Positions 1 to 8,604 of a stretch of DNA of 64,000 nt are shown here, piece after piece. Where the stretch lies: the NCBI RefSeq assembly GCF_019428685.1, contig NZ_CP080096.1, positions 2,480,001-2,544,000 of the forward strand. Direction: 5' to 3'. The notes under the pieces are model-generated. The model ran no database searches, was not told where the DNA came from, and saw only the letters and a program-made list of their open reading frames with translations. A program made the position numbers and the translations under genes. How positions within the stretch are numbered: position 1 is the first letter of the stretch; every line of letters starts with the position of its first letter. Origin of the DNA: Paraburkholderia edwinii. GTDB lineage: Bacteria; Pseudomonadota; Gammaproteobacteria; Burkholderiales; Burkholderiaceae.

Positions 1-8
1 CGCGCGGC

Positions 9-593
9 TCAATGCGTATGCGCGGCCCCCGCCTGCTTGCGCTTGAACGCATGAACTTTCGCGCGGCTGCCGCAGCGCTGCATCGAACACCAGCGGCGCT
101 GACCGCTCGGCGAGGTATCGACGAAGAGCATCCTGCAATCGGGCTGGTCGCAGGTCTTGACGCGCATTTTCAGCGGCCCCGTTACGAGGTCGATCGCATC
201 GCGCGCAATGATCGAGATCGCCGTTGCCAAGGGATCGTCGGAAACCACCGATACAGTGCCGGTCGAACTATCGAGCTGCGGCATTCCCAGCGGATACTTC
301 GCCGCGCGATTGACGATGCTCACGGCGCGGTCCGGCAACTTGCCGTGCATCGCCCCCGTGACCAGCTGCCAGATCGCTTCGCGCAGCTCGGCAAGGCGGA
401 CCTCTTCGCTTCTGGAAAGCGCCGGCACATCGGAGAATAGACCTGCCGCTTTAAGCCATCTGCCGCTCGCACCCGCCGGCGCCATGACGTCGACCGGTTT
501 CGAGGCGCGCCGCCGGATTGTCGCAGCAAGGTCGAGTGAAACCCGGCCGGAATTGAAACGGAACTCCGACGCCATCGCTCTCGCAATCGCCAT
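9..593 (-). CDS. CGNR zinc-finger (ABATE-like) protein, CGSR variant
   Basis: This 194-residue protein belongs to the CGNR zinc-finger family, which pairs an N-terminal ABATE-type stress-response domain with a C-terminal Cys4 zinc finger and is thought to act in transcriptional regulation. The finger is visible near the C-terminus: CDQPDC, then WCSMQRCGSR, followed by basic residues. The fourth element reads CGSR instead of the usual CGNR. The ATG at 593 was chosen because AAGGTG lies seven bases upstream; an alternative ATG at 575 has a weaker site. A second family member lies at 2721-3308, on the other side of a TetR/hydrolase pair. The target is unknown. Confidence 0.8.
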   Translation of the reverse strand: MAIARAMASEFRFNSGRVSLDLAATIRRRASKPVDVMAPAGASGRWLKAAGLFSDVPALSRSEEVRLAELREAIWQLVTGAMHGKLPDRAVSIVNRAAKYPLGMPQLDSSTGTVSVVSDDPLATAISIIARDAIDLVTGPLKMRVKTCDQPDCRMLFVDTSPSGQRRWCSMQRCGSRAKVHAFKRKQAGAAHTH

Positions 594-662
594 ACAAATG
601 CACCTTATTGAAAGGAAAACATCGAGGAAAACAACGCTGAAAACAATGTGCAACCAGTATAT

Positions 663-679
663 CCAGTTACACCGGTTTC
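663..679. promoter_or_regulatory. GTTAC/CCGGT motif upstream of the first CGNR gene
   Basis: The stretch CCAGTTACACCGGTTTC lies about 70 bp upstream of the minus-strand CGNR gene. Related words (ACTGGTTACCGG, ACCGGTTAC, CCGGTTACTGG) occur three times upstream of the second CGNR gene at 2612-2711. That both paralogues carry the word suggests a shared regulatory site, but this is inference only. Confidence 0.3.
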
Positions 680-715
680 TATACGACGCGGATCAAAACC
701 GGCCATATCGCGCCT

Positions 716-748
716 TGACCCCAGGTGCTGTACTTAATAGTATGTACG
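716..748 (+). promoter_or_regulatory. Sigma70 promoter overlapped by TetR-type operator (site 1)
   Basis: A TTGACC -35 box at 716-721 is followed after 16 bp by TAGTAT (738-743) as the -10. The -10 is embedded in the near-palindrome TGTACTTAATAGTATGTACG (729-748), whose GTAC ends and TA-rich centre look like a TetR-family operator. It lies 60 bp upstream of the TetR gene at 808, which suggests autoregulation. A 17/20 identical site occurs at 4043-4062. Confidence 0.6.
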
Positions 749-807
749 CAGCAAGGACATGGGCACCAGGACGGGCACCATGCCGAACGATCAGGAGGCG
801 CGTAGAG

Positions 808-1410
808 ATGGGCCGGCGGGAAGACATCATCGAGGCAACGAAAGACCTGCTTTGGGACAAGGGATATGAAGCAACGAGCCCACGCGACATTCAGCTGAAG
901 AGTCATTCAGGCCAGGGCAGTTTCTATCATCACTTTCCAGGCAAGCAGGCGCTGGCGCTTACCGCGATCGTCGAAGTCGTCGACGAGCGCATCGCGGATT
1001 TCGAACAGGCGATGTCGCGTGGTGGACGCTTCAAGGATCGTCTGCTTAGCTTTCTCGAGCAGAATACAAGGCCGTTGTCAGGTTGCCGCGTTGGCCGGCT
1101 CGTCTGGGATTCCGCGGTTCAGGACGATGCACTGCGGCTTCCTTTAGCGCGTTATTTCGAGCACCTGGAGGCCCGGCTGCAAGCGATTCTTGAAAGCGAA
1201 CAGGCAGCGGGATCGATCCGCCTGGCGCTGCCCGCCGCCCACATCGCGCTCACCATCGTCACCGTGGTTCAAGGCAGTTTCGCAATCAGCCGCGCCATGA
1301 AGCGCTCACGCGCCGACGATTCGCGTGTGGCGCTCATAGCCTGTCTCGACCTCGCCATCGTCGAATGCGCCGCCGCGCAGGCTGCAACAGCTTCTCCAGC
1401 GAACCACTAA
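808..1410 (+). CDS. TetR/AcrR family transcriptional regulator
   Basis: This 200-residue protein is a TetR-family repressor. The N-terminal helix-turn-helix is recognisable (residues about 5-50, including SFYHHFPGKQAL, the family's recognition-helix signature). The C-terminal two thirds are helical, as expected for a ligand-binding and dimerisation domain. The ATG at 808 follows AGGAGG at 793-798; an open frame extends much further upstream but without a comparable ribosome-binding site. The gene sits 9 bp from the alpha/beta hydrolase at 1420, so the two probably form one operon. A palindromic operator candidate overlaps its promoter at 729-748. The inducer is unknown. Confidence 0.88.
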   Translation: MGRREDIIEATKDLLWDKGYEATSPRDIQLKSHSGQGSFYHHFPGKQALALTAIVEVVDERIADFEQAMSRGGRFKDRLLSFLEQNTRPLSGCRVGRLVWDSAVQDDALRLPLARYFEHLEARLQAILESEQAAGSIRLALPAAHIALTIVTVVQGSFAISRAMKRSRADDSRVALIACLDLAIVECAAAQAATASPANH

Positions 1411-1419
1411 GGGTTGGCC

Positions 1420-2256
1420 ATGCAAATGCCGCTTGAAGGCTCAATCAACGTTGAAGGTCAGCGGATCGCCTATACGCGCTCCGCTCAACCGCCCACGGTG
1501 GTATTGCTGCACGGCATTCCTACGAACCGCCATCTTTGGCGCCACGTCACGCCGGAACTGTCCGCGAAGCAATGCGGCTGGATTGCCTTCGATCTGGTCG
1601 GATACGGCGATTCGTCAAAGCCGGAGGCGCTCGACATCGGTGTGCGCGCACAGGCGCATTTCATTGCGGCCGCGATGCATGAGGCAGGTTGGCAACGCGG
1701 CGCCGTGGTGGGCCACGATATCGGCGGCGGCGTCGCACAATTGCTTGCGCTCGATACATCGCTGGCGGTCGATCGAATGGCCTTGGTCGACAGCGTCGCT
1801 TACGACTCGTTTCCCGAACCCGGCATTGCACGCCTTAAAGATCCCGCCTGGGACGCCATTCTGGGCGCGGAAGATTTCGATCTGCAGCGAGGCTTTGCCA
1901 AGGGCTTGAAGCATGGGTTAGCGAAAAGCGAACTCGTCACACCCGAACTCGTTGCCGGTTATGAACGGCCTTTCCATGGCGTGGCCGGCCGTCTCGCCTA
2001 TCTGCGCGCCGCCCGCGCGCTGCGCAGCGAAGACCTCATGGCACGAATCGCCGATATCGAGGCGCTCGACATTCCGGTCTTGCTGATCTGGGGCGCGCAC
2101 GACCATTTTCAGCCCGTCGAATACGGGCATCGGCTCGCGAACGCGTTGCAAAACGCGAAGATCGAGATCGTAGAGACGGCCGGACACTTTCTGCCCGAAG
2201 ACGAGCCTGTGCTTTTGGGAAGTCACCTGGCCGATTTCGTATCGGAAGCGCGATAA
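1420..2256 (+). CDS. Alpha/beta-fold hydrolase, haloalkane dehalogenase/epoxide hydrolase type
   Basis: This 278-residue protein is a cytosolic alpha/beta hydrolase. The oxyanion motif LLHGIPTNRHLW is near the N-terminus. The nucleophile elbow reads VVGHDIGGG, with Asp in place of Ser, the arrangement of haloalkane and fluoroacetate dehalogenases and epoxide hydrolases. The later WGAHDHFQP supplies an acidic residue and AGHFLPED the catalytic His. The start was placed at the ATG at 1420 rather than the TTG at 1414. It follows the TetR gene by 9 bp, so its expression is probably controlled by that repressor and its substrate may be the inducer. The substrate cannot be read from the sequence. 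Confidence 0.85.
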   Translation: MQMPLEGSINVEGQRIAYTRSAQPPTVVLLHGIPTNRHLWRHVTPELSAKQCGWIAFDLVGYGDSSKPEALDIGVRAQAHFIAAAMHEAGWQRGAVVGHDIGGGVAQLLALDTSLAVDRMALVDSVAYDSFPEPGIARLKDPAWDAILGAEDFDLQRGFAKGLKHGLAKSELVTPELVAGYERPFHGVAGRLAYLRAARALRSEDLMARIADIEALDIPVLLIWGAHDHFQPVEYGHRLANALQNAKIEIVETAGHFLPEDEPVLLGSHLADFVSEAR

Positions 2257-2720
2257 CGCAACGCTAGCCGCTATTGCGCTCGCTGTTAGCTGCCTTCCTT
2301 ACGGCGCTCATTCTCGGAAGCGAATGAACTTCGCGCCGATTCCTGCGGTTGCGCGTTGTTGCCCATACCTGTCTTCCCGGTGCCGGCCGTCGCCCGTTAC
2401 GCAATCACACCCACTTCTGCGTCGCCCAAACTTGACATCTTGCCTGCACTGGCATTCACTTACGTCATCAACCGTAAGCCAATTCGCTCGTCATGGCGTC
2501 CGCTTTCTGTGCCGCGCATACACCGATGTCCGCCGCACGCCTGCCCGTACGCCACGGGCAAAAAGGCGAACGGCGAACCCCTTGAACGCCGAGACTCCTG
2601 TATATTGCGAATACTGGTTACCGGACCCGCAAGCGCCGACACCCAGATTTGACCGGCTAATAACTTGTCATTTACAGTTTTACCGGTTACAATCGGCTTC
2701 CCGGTTACTGGAGAAGATTG
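2257..2720. other. Intergenic region with repeated CCGGTTAC words
   Basis: No convincing gene is present in these 464 bp. The right end, just before the second CGNR gene, carries three related words: TACTGGTTACCGGA (2612-2625), TACCGGTTAC (2681-2690) and CCGGTTACTGG (2701-2711). The last overlaps the ribosome-binding site of that gene. They may be operator half-sites. Confidence 0.45.
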
Positions 2721-3308
2721 ATGCTTGCCCCTTCCCAAGCGTTTCTGCAGCTTGCTGACGACCCTGCGCTCGACTTTGCCAATACGCTGGCAACGAATGA
2801 GGGCGAGTTGTACGACTACCTCCAAACCGATGGCGATGTCGTTGCCTGGTTGCAGGCAATGGGGTATCTCGACGCGAAGGAGCAGCCGTCATTCAGAAAG
2901 GGCGCCCTGCTCGGCTCCGCCCGCCACCTGCGCGACGTCATCAGGAAGCTCGTCATTCAAAAGAAAGAGGGAAAGCGGGTCGACATCGCCGCGCTCAATG
3001 CTTTTCTCGTCCATGTGCGGTATCACGTGAACCTGGTTCGCAAAGCGCACGGGCATCTCGACGTCGTCCACGAATATGAGCGCTCGTCGCCCGAGCAACT
3101 GCTATCGCCGGTCGCGCAAGCGGCCGCGGAGCTGCTCGCAACCGGGGACTTCGAACTGGTCCGGAAATGCGAGGCTGACGACTGCGTGCTGTGGTTCTAC
3201 GATCGAACCAAGGCACATCGGCGCCGCTGGTGCAGCATGGCCATGTGCGGCAATCGCCACAAGGTTGCGAACTTCCGCGCCCGTCAGCGGTACGCCGCAG
3301 GCGAGTGA
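2721..3308 (+). CDS. CGNR zinc-finger (ABATE-domain) protein
   Basis: This 195-residue protein shows both family halves. An N-terminal ABATE-type region contains the usual LDFANT motif (PALDFANTLA near residue 17), and a C-terminal Cys4 finger (CEADDC, then WCSMAMCGNR) is followed by a basic tail. The canonical CGNR tetrad is intact, unlike in the paralogue at 9-593. The ATG at 2721 follows GGAGAA at 2710-2715; the overlapping TTG at 2718 is less likely. Members of this family are thought to be regulators, but no target is evident here. The upstream region holds repeated CCGGTTAC words that could be its own sites. Confidence 0.82.
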   Translation: MLAPSQAFLQLADDPALDFANTLATNEGELYDYLQTDGDVVAWLQAMGYLDAKEQPSFRKGALLGSARHLRDVIRKLVIQKKEGKRVDIAALNAFLVHVRYHVNLVRKAHGHLDVVHEYERSSPEQLLSPVAQAAAELLATGDFELVRKCEADDCVLWFYDRTKAHRRRWCSMAMCGNRHKVANFRARQRYAAGE

Positions 3309-3321
3309 GCGCGACAGCGCA

Positions 3322-3756
3322 TCACGCAAGCACATCGAAAAGGCACCGTATCATCAGTACCTGCAGCGCGCCCGCGGACGAAAAAAACAGAATACGTCGC
3401 GTCGGATTATCGGCGGGAACGAGCCAGCTGATGCTATACGCGATCCGCAACAGCGCATAGCACCACGCAACGCTACTATCGAAGTCGCTTGCTCGCTGAC
3501 TCATTTCCAGCGCAAGCGACACCACATAGAAAATCACCGGCGCGTCGAGCAGCCGGGCGGTATCGTAGCGAATCCATGTAGCCGTTTTCAGCACACCGGA
3601 CTCGAGCGTCGAGTCGCGCGCCGGGCGTGCCGTCGTCCTCGCCGGATGACTCCCAGCCAGTGCTGCCAGCAGCAGCGCAAAGAGGCTCGGCCCCCACAGC
3701 AGAACGGACGTCCATGCCGCCAGCAAGACCGCGGGTGCAAGAATGGTGGTGTGCAT
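3322..3756 (-). CDS. MAPEG-like small integral membrane protein
   Basis: This 144-residue protein has four predicted hydrophobic segments. It resembles the MAPEG family (membrane-associated eicosanoid/glutathione metabolism proteins), notably the ARLLDAPVIFYVVSLAL stretch and the later AWCYALLRIAYSISW...N..R motif. In bacteria the role of these proteins is mostly unknown; some bind glutathione. The start was placed at the ATG at 3756, so the protein begins directly with a membrane segment; the longer upstream reading frame has no membrane-protein character. It converges with the CGNR gene, ending 13 bp away. Confidence 0.65.
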   Translation of the reverse strand: MHTTILAPAVLLAAWTSVLLWGPSLFALLLAALAGSHPARTTARPARDSTLESGVLKTATWIRYDTARLLDAPVIFYVVSLALEMSQRASDFDSSVAWCYALLRIAYSISWLVPADNPTRRILFFSSAGALQVLMIRCLFDVLA

Positions 3757-4160
3757 GTGTGCAAAGGTAGGCGATACCCACTCGAAATCGACTGACTGTT
3801 CGCCGATTCGGCGCCGATACCGCGACTGTCGAATCAGCCCATGAATACCTCTGCTTCCATAACATTGCGGGCCCGGTGAATATTCCGCAGCCTCCGCTCG
3901 CATATACGGATGCCGGTCTTGACGGATCGCGTATTGGGATAACGTGGTTACCCTCCTCGCCCGATAACCGTTTCAATCGCTTTCGTCGGTTACGGCTACA
4001 TACCAGCTATGCAGTGCCGGCCGCGCGTTGACGGTCGCGTTCTGTACCTACTACTATGTACGAACATCGAGTGCCGATTCGTTGAGTGCATTTCAGTAGG
4101 AGTTCTGTTCATCCCGGCACCCTCCACTGTCTGTTTTGGCCGTATACGAACGAAATCGGT
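3757..4160. other. Divergent intergenic region
   Basis: These 404 bp separate the MAPEG-like gene from the LysR gene and hold no supported gene. They contain a TetR-type operator over a promoter at 4028-4062 and scattered GGTTACC, ATAACCG and CGGTTACGG words (3942-3995) related to those near the CGNR genes. Confidence 0.5.
4028..4062 (+). promoter_or_regulatory. Promoter overlapped by TetR-type operator (site 2)
   Basis: A TTGACG -35 box (4028-4033) is followed after 18 bp by TACTAT (4052-4057). The -10 is embedded in TGTACCTACTACTATGTACG (4043-4062). This matches site 1 (729-748) at 17 of 20 positions and sits in the same place relative to the -10. It would drive the LysR-like gene at 4161. 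Confidence 0.55.
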
Positions 4161-4901
4161 ATGAAGAACATCGACTACCAGCTGCGTCAATTCGTTAAGG
4201 TTGCCTCCTATAAATCGTTGTCCGAGGCGGCCATCGCACTCAATGTCACCCAATCGGCGTTGAGCAAACAGCTTCGGGAAATCGAGCTGGCGGTCGGCCA
4301 TCGCGTCTTTCGCCGGCACGGCCGCGGTATCGAACTCACGAAACAGGGCGATGCGCTGTGGCGCGCGGTTCGCGCCGCGTACAAGCTCGTGGACGTAACC
4401 GTCGGGCAGATCCGGTCGATGCATCGGGGCACCCCAGGCAAGACATTGCGCGTCGCCACGCTGCACGGCCAGTCCCATGCCGTTGCGCACGAACTCGTCG
4501 TGACCGTGATCGGCAAACGCCCTGAGATCAATCTGACCATGATGGAAGGCTCGGCGGCAGATGTATGCCGCCTTGTCGAAACAGGTATCGCGGACGTTGG
4601 CTTTATCGAGCATGCTGCGACGATTCCGGACACACTCGAGATCAGCAGTACGGTGGCGGGACACGGCGACGGTTTCTGGTTCACTCAAGCCGAACGCACG
4701 CCGGGAGCGGCAACCGGCGCTGAAATACCGGTTACACGCATAAGCTGTCTTTCCAGTATCGGCGGCAGCAGCGACATCGTTGCAAATTCAACGATCTCCG
4801 AGGACGCAGCGGATCGAACGATTGGGCCGAACAGCCGCGAAGTGGCGGGGACCTGCCGGCGATTCGTCGCGATTACGCGAAGGATCAAACGCGCCGCATG
4901 A
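4161..4901 (+). CDS. LysR-type regulator with incomplete effector domain
   Basis: This 246-residue protein starts with a good LysR winged helix-turn-helix (residues about 5-65, including SLSEAAIALNVTQSALSKQL). The first subdomain of the effector-binding region follows (KTLRVATLHG, then GIADVGFIEH). After about residue 170 the sequence no longer resembles the family, and the protein ends roughly 50 residues short of the usual 295-310. It may therefore be a truncated gene that has drifted through a frameshift, or a DNA-binding remnant that still represses. It sits downstream of a TetR-type operator at 4043. Its target is unknown. Confidence 0.65.
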   Translation: MKNIDYQLRQFVKVASYKSLSEAAIALNVTQSALSKQLREIELAVGHRVFRRHGRGIELTKQGDALWRAVRAAYKLVDVTVGQIRSMHRGTPGKTLRVATLHGQSHAVAHELVVTVIGKRPEINLTMMEGSAADVCRLVETGIADVGFIEHAATIPDTLEISSTVAGHGDGFWFTQAERTPGAATGAEIPVTRISCLSSIGGSSDIVANSTISEDAADRTIGPNSREVAGTCRRFVAITRRIKRAA

Positions 4902-5150
4902 AAGCGGCGTCGGGAACGGGCCTCCCGAACGAGCCGCCCGAACCCGCGTCAGCACAGCATTTCACTCATTCATACGCATTCCTTTTCATGGCAACTCGCG
5001 GGCCATGCAATCCTCAACTCTTCGCGCGCTCCGTGACAACATATCTGTCATTGAGTAGACTTCTTGCCATTCTCCGGTTGCGTAGACTCAACACAGCGCG
5101 AACCGCGAACTGTAACCAGTAATCAAGATATAGCCGGTTTTGCAGAATCT

Positions 5151-5852
5151 ATGAGCGAGACAGTCAGCCGTGGCTCGGAGAGCAACGACAGCAGCGGAAT
5201 CGTCTATGTAATCGATGACGATTCACCGATCTGCGAAGCAGTCGAATCTTTGTTCCGTTCGGTGGGACTACAAGCAAAGACCTACTCGCACGCAGTGGAC
5301 TTTCTGACAAGCAACATGCCCGACAGGCCATCGTGCCTGCTGCTCGACGTGCGCTTAAGAGGCCCAAGCGGCTTTGTCGTTCAAAGCCAGATGCGAGAGC
5401 GTCAAATTCATATTCCGATCATCTTCATGACGGCGCACGGCGACGTTGCAATGTCGGTCAAAGCGATGAAAGCCGGTGCGTTTGACTTCCTGACGAAGCC
5501 GGTTCGAGACCAGGAACTGCTTGATGTGGTTGCCGAGGCGCTTAAAGTCGATGAGAAGCGCATACGCTACCAACGGTCGCTGGCGGCGCTGCGCAATCAT
5601 TACGACTCGCTGACCCCGCGGCAGCGCGAAGTGATGACGCTCGTGGTAAGCGGTCTGATGAACAAGCAGATTGCGTCCCAGATGTGCCTGAGCGAGATCA
5701 CGGTCAAGATCTACCGCAGGGAAGCGATGAAAAAAATGGGCGCGACGACCGTGGCTGATCTCGTTCGTAAAGCAGTTCAGCTCGGCATACAGGAACCGGC
5801 GCCGGAGCACCTGATGCCAGTTGCCCAGTACGCGAAAGAAACGGCGATGTGA
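5151..5852 (+). CDS. FixJ/NarL-type response regulator (orphan)
   Basis: This 233-residue two-component regulator has an N-terminal receiver domain with the acidic cluster VIDDDSP, a phospho-acceptor Asp at residue 66 (LLLDVRL), the conserved Thr (FMTAHG) and Lys (LTKPV). A LuxR-type helix-turn-helix follows (LTPRQREVMTLVVSGLMNKQIA). This arrangement is that of the FixJ/TodT branch. The ATG at 5151 was chosen because the receiver follows at the usual distance. No histidine kinase is nearby, so its partner must be encoded elsewhere. A GTAACCAGT word lies about 40 bp upstream. Confidence 0.88.
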   Translation: MSETVSRGSESNDSSGIVYVIDDDSPICEAVESLFRSVGLQAKTYSHAVDFLTSNMPDRPSCLLLDVRLRGPSGFVVQSQMRERQIHIPIIFMTAHGDVAMSVKAMKAGAFDFLTKPVRDQELLDVVAEALKVDEKRIRYQRSLAALRNHYDSLTPRQREVMTLVVSGLMNKQIASQMCLSEITVKIYRREAMKKMGATTVADLVRKAVQLGIQEPAPEHLMPVAQYAKETAM

Positions 5853-6035
5853 GAAGCAAACCCGCACGCGAACACGGCAGCAAACACAGGACGTCTGGCA
5901 GAAATCGCGCGTTCGTCGATGTGTTCACGCAATCTGACCTAACTCATACTCGAATCGACACGAGGTGAGCGATATTTTCTTACGTCATGCTCATCATCCT
6001 GTTTGTGTAGTCGATTCTCTTGTATGGAGGCCGGA

Positions 6036-6221
6036 ATGTACCAATCCGACGCAACCCAATTTCTCAATTCGTTGAAGACGAAAAACCCGAGACTCGAAGA
6101 AGATCAACGCAAAGGCCGTGCCTTATTGTGGGACAAACAGGCCATCGATCTCGATGAGCAGGCGACGCTTCGCCGTTCGCGCGTCGCGCAGCCTCCGTAC
6201 CCGTACTTCATGACGGTCTAG
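6036..6221 (+). CDS. DUF3460 family small protein
   Basis: This 61-residue cytosolic protein matches the DUF3460 family of Burkholderiales. Diagnostic features are the MYQSDATQFL start, the EEDQRKGRALLWDK core and the C-terminal PYPYF. Its function is unknown. The ATG at 6036 follows GGAGG at 6026-6030; a longer frame starting further upstream lacks family similarity. It lies 133 bp upstream of hemH on the same strand, so the two could be co-transcribed. Confidence 0.85.
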   Translation: MYQSDATQFLNSLKTKNPRLEEDQRKGRALLWDKQAIDLDEQATLRRSRVAQPPYPYFMTV

Positions 6222-6354
6222 GCAGCGCGTAAATCCCGTTCACAGTGGCAGAAAACGCGGTGCATTTGTCATGGAGCAACGGCGCGTACTCATTGAAGAC
6301 CGCATTCGCCGGTGCAACACTTGGAGCATGTGATGAGCTTCAGGAGTCCACGTC

Positions 6355-7440
6355 ATGCATTCCAGCCTCAGCCCCGCCAGGCACACCGATACGCACTCAG
6401 CCGACACCGCCGTACTGCTGATCAACCTCGGCACGCCCGACACGCCCTCGCCGCGCGATGTCCGGCGATACCTTGCCGAGTTTCTGTCCGACCCGCGCGT
6501 GGTCGAGCTGCCGGCGTGGCCGTGGCAACCGCTTCTGCACGGACTTGTGCTGCCGTTTCGCAGCCGCGCGTCGGCGAAGAAATATGAATCGATCTGGATG
6601 CAGGAAGGGTCACCGCTTGCCGTGCACACCGAACGTCAGGCGCGCGAGCTGCAGGCGTGGTTCGATGCGCGCGGTAAGCGCATTGTCGTCGAACATGCGA
6701 TGCGTTATGGCAACCCGTCGATTGCGGCGGTCATCACTCGGCTGCGCGCGAACGGCGTGAAGCGCATTCTCGTGCTGCCGATGTATCCGCAATACGCGGC
6801 GTCGACCACCGCCACCGCATTCGACAAGATCGCGGCCGCGCTGCGAAAAATCCGCAACCAGCCCGTCATGCGCTTCGTCAATCACTATCATGCGGACGCG
6901 CGCTATATCGAAGCGCTGCGTCGTCAGGTGCAGCGCTATTGGGATGCGAACGGCCGGCCAAACTTCGCCGCGGGCGACAAGGTGCTGTTCAGCTTTCATG
7001 GCTTGCCATTGCGCTCGGTCGAACTCGGCGATCCTTACTACAGCCAGTGCATGCAAACCGGCGCCTTGCTGGCCGTTGCACTCGGACTTGCACCCGGGCA
7101 ATTTTGCGTGACGTTTCAATCGCGCTTCGGTTATCAGAAGTGGCTCGAACCCGCGACGGACGAAATGCTCGCCGACCTCGGCGACGCCGACACTTCGCGC
7201 GTCGACGTGTTTTGCCCCGGATTCACGGCCGATTGCATCGAGACGATCGAAGAAATCGGCATCGAGGGACGCGATATTTTCCTTGAATTTGGCGGCATGG
7301 AATTCCATCGCATCGATTGCCTCAATGAAGCGCCCGCCTTTATCGATATGCTTGGCGAGATCGCGCTCGACAATCTTGCCGGCTGGTCCAACGAGGCGCC
7401 GCTGACAAGCGGCTCAACCGACCTGTTCGAGGCGGCTTAG
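6355..7440 (+). CDS. hemH: Ferrochelatase
   Basis: This 361-residue enzyme inserts ferrous iron into protoporphyrin IX, the last step of protoheme synthesis. The family's landmarks are present: LLINLGTPD at the N-terminus, [13 protein letters not shown], the FSFHGLP motif with the metal-binding His, TFQSRFG, and near the C-terminus [15 protein letters not shown] with the active-site Glu. Length is normal for proteobacterial HemH. The N-terminal 18 residues are an unconserved extension. It follows a DUF3460 gene and is separated by 132 bp from an AraC gene on the same strand. Confidence 0.96.
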   Translation: MHSSLSPARHTDTHSADTAVLLINLGTPDTPSPRDVRRYLAEFLSDPRVVELPAWPWQPLLHGLVLPFRSRASAKKYESIWMQEGSPLAVHTERQARELQAWFDARGKRIVVEHAMRYGNPSIAAVITRLRANGVKRILVLPMYPQYAASTTATAFDKIAAALRKIRNQPVMRFVNHYHADARYIEALRRQVQRYWDANGRPNFAAGDKVLFSFHGLPLRSVELGDPYYSQCMQTGALLAVALGLAPGQFCVTFQSRFGYQKWLEPATDEMLADLGDADTSRVDVFCPGFTADCIETIEEIGIEGRDIFLEFGGMEFHRIDCLNEAPAFIDMLGEIALDNLAGWSNEAPLTSGSTDLFEAA

Positions 7441-7517
7441 GCCTTTCAAATACGTAAACGATCACCTGACATCGGAACTTCGGAATAGAAGCTATCCATC
7501 ACGTGTCCAATAAAGGT

Positions 7518-7554
7518 ACGACTGCGCAAAGCGAATTTGACGTCGCGCAGTCGT
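7518..7554. terminator. Inverted repeat after hemH, possible terminator
   Basis: ACGACTGCGC (7518-7527) and GCGCAGTCGT (7545-7554) form a perfect 10-bp stem with a 17-base loop and are followed by TTTTC. It may terminate hemH transcription. It lies only about 20 bp before the AraC start at 7573, so an operator role is also possible. Confidence 0.4.
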
Positions 7555-7572
7555 TTTCATAGAGACACTGCG

Positions 7573-8604
7573 ATGACCACGCCTTCCCAATACCTGTCCT
7601 ATAGCCGCGGCGCTGCCGGCCAGTACGAATGGCAGCAACGCTTGCGCTCGCTCGGTATCGACTGCCGGATGGACCCGCTACGTTCGATCGACGCAGGTTT
7701 TACCAGCTGGAGCGCCGGGCAGATCGCGATCCTGTCTGCCGATTTTCGCCATCAGACGATCACGCCCGTGTCTCCCGACGAGTCGCCGTTGACGCACGAC
7801 CATCTGTTTCTTAAGGTCGTCAAAAGCGGCTCCGCCATCATCGAACAGTTCGGGCAAACACGCGTGATTCACGAGGGCGACGTCGTCGTGCTCGATCCCA
7901 AAGAGCCTTACCGGGAAATGGTCACCGAACGCGCGACCGGGCTCGGCTTGCGCTTTCCGCGTTCCGCCCTGCGCGAACGCGGCTTTCGCTGCGCATTGCG
8001 TGGCATTTATCTGCCCGATGTGTCTTCGCCAGACGTGCAGGCGGTCCGCGCGTTGATCGAAGTGCTCGGCCAGCAATCAGGCGCGTCGAGCGCCGAGGTC
8101 AGGCGCCGCCTGGGCGATCAGTTGCTCGATCTGCTCGATATCGTGATCGACGATCCGACCGTGGTTCGCACCGGCCGCGGACCGGCGGCCATCATCTTCA
8201 AGGCGAAGCAGTTTATTTCGCGTAACGCCGGCAATGCGGATCTCTCTCCGTCGCAGATTGCCGCGCATGCGTGCGTGTCCGAAAAGCATCTGAGCCGTCT
8301 TTTCACGGCGCAAGGCACGTCGTTGATGCGCTACGTGCAGTCGGTGCGCCTCGAACGCGCCGCTCAGCTGCTTGCGGCGACGCCATGGCGGCGCAATCTG
8401 GTCGTACAGGTCGCGTTCGAGTGCGGATTTACGACCGCATCGCATTTCAGCCGCGCGTTCAAGGAGCGATTCGGTGTCGCGCCAAGCGAAGCGCAGGCGC
8501 TTGCGCTGCGTCGCTCTTCCTCAGCGGCGGGCGGTGCACATGAGGGGTTCACTGCCGAAACGCTCCAGACCGACTCCGCCCAGGATCAGAACATACCGAG
8601 TTGA
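7573..8604 (+). CDS. AraC family transcriptional regulator
   Basis: This 343-residue regulator has an N-terminal AraC-type sensing domain with a cupin-like HEGDVVVLDPKEPYRE segment. Two C-terminal helix-turn-helices follow: one around LSPSQIAAHACVSEKHLSRLF and one around FECGFTTASHFSRAFKERFG. The ATG at 7573 was taken as the start. The signal and target genes are unknown, because no structural gene is divergently transcribed next to it. Its 3' end overlaps the convergent sufT gene by 19 bp. Confidence 0.85.
   Translation: MTTPSQYLSYSRGAAGQYEWQQRLRSLGIDCRMDPLRSIDAGFTSWSAGQIAILSADFRHQTITPVSPDESPLTHDHLFLKVVKSGSAIIEQFGQTRVIHEGDVVVLDPKEPYREMVTERATGLGLRFPRSALRERGFRCALRGIYLPDVSSPDVQAVRALIEVLGQQSGASSAEVRRRLGDQLLDLLDIVIDDPTVVRTGRGPAAIIFKAKQFISRNAGNADLSPSQIAAHACVSEKHLSRLFTAQGTSLMRYVQSVRLERAAQLLAATPWRRNLVVQVAFECGFTTASHFSRAFKERFGVAPSEAQALALRRSSSAAGGAHEGFTAETLQTDSAQDQNIPS

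Noticed and set aside
2324..2758. Plus-strand open frame of 144 codons between the hydrolase and the second CGNR gene
   Set aside because: The composition is not protein-like, no family is recognised, and it overlaps the start of a well-supported gene in another frame.
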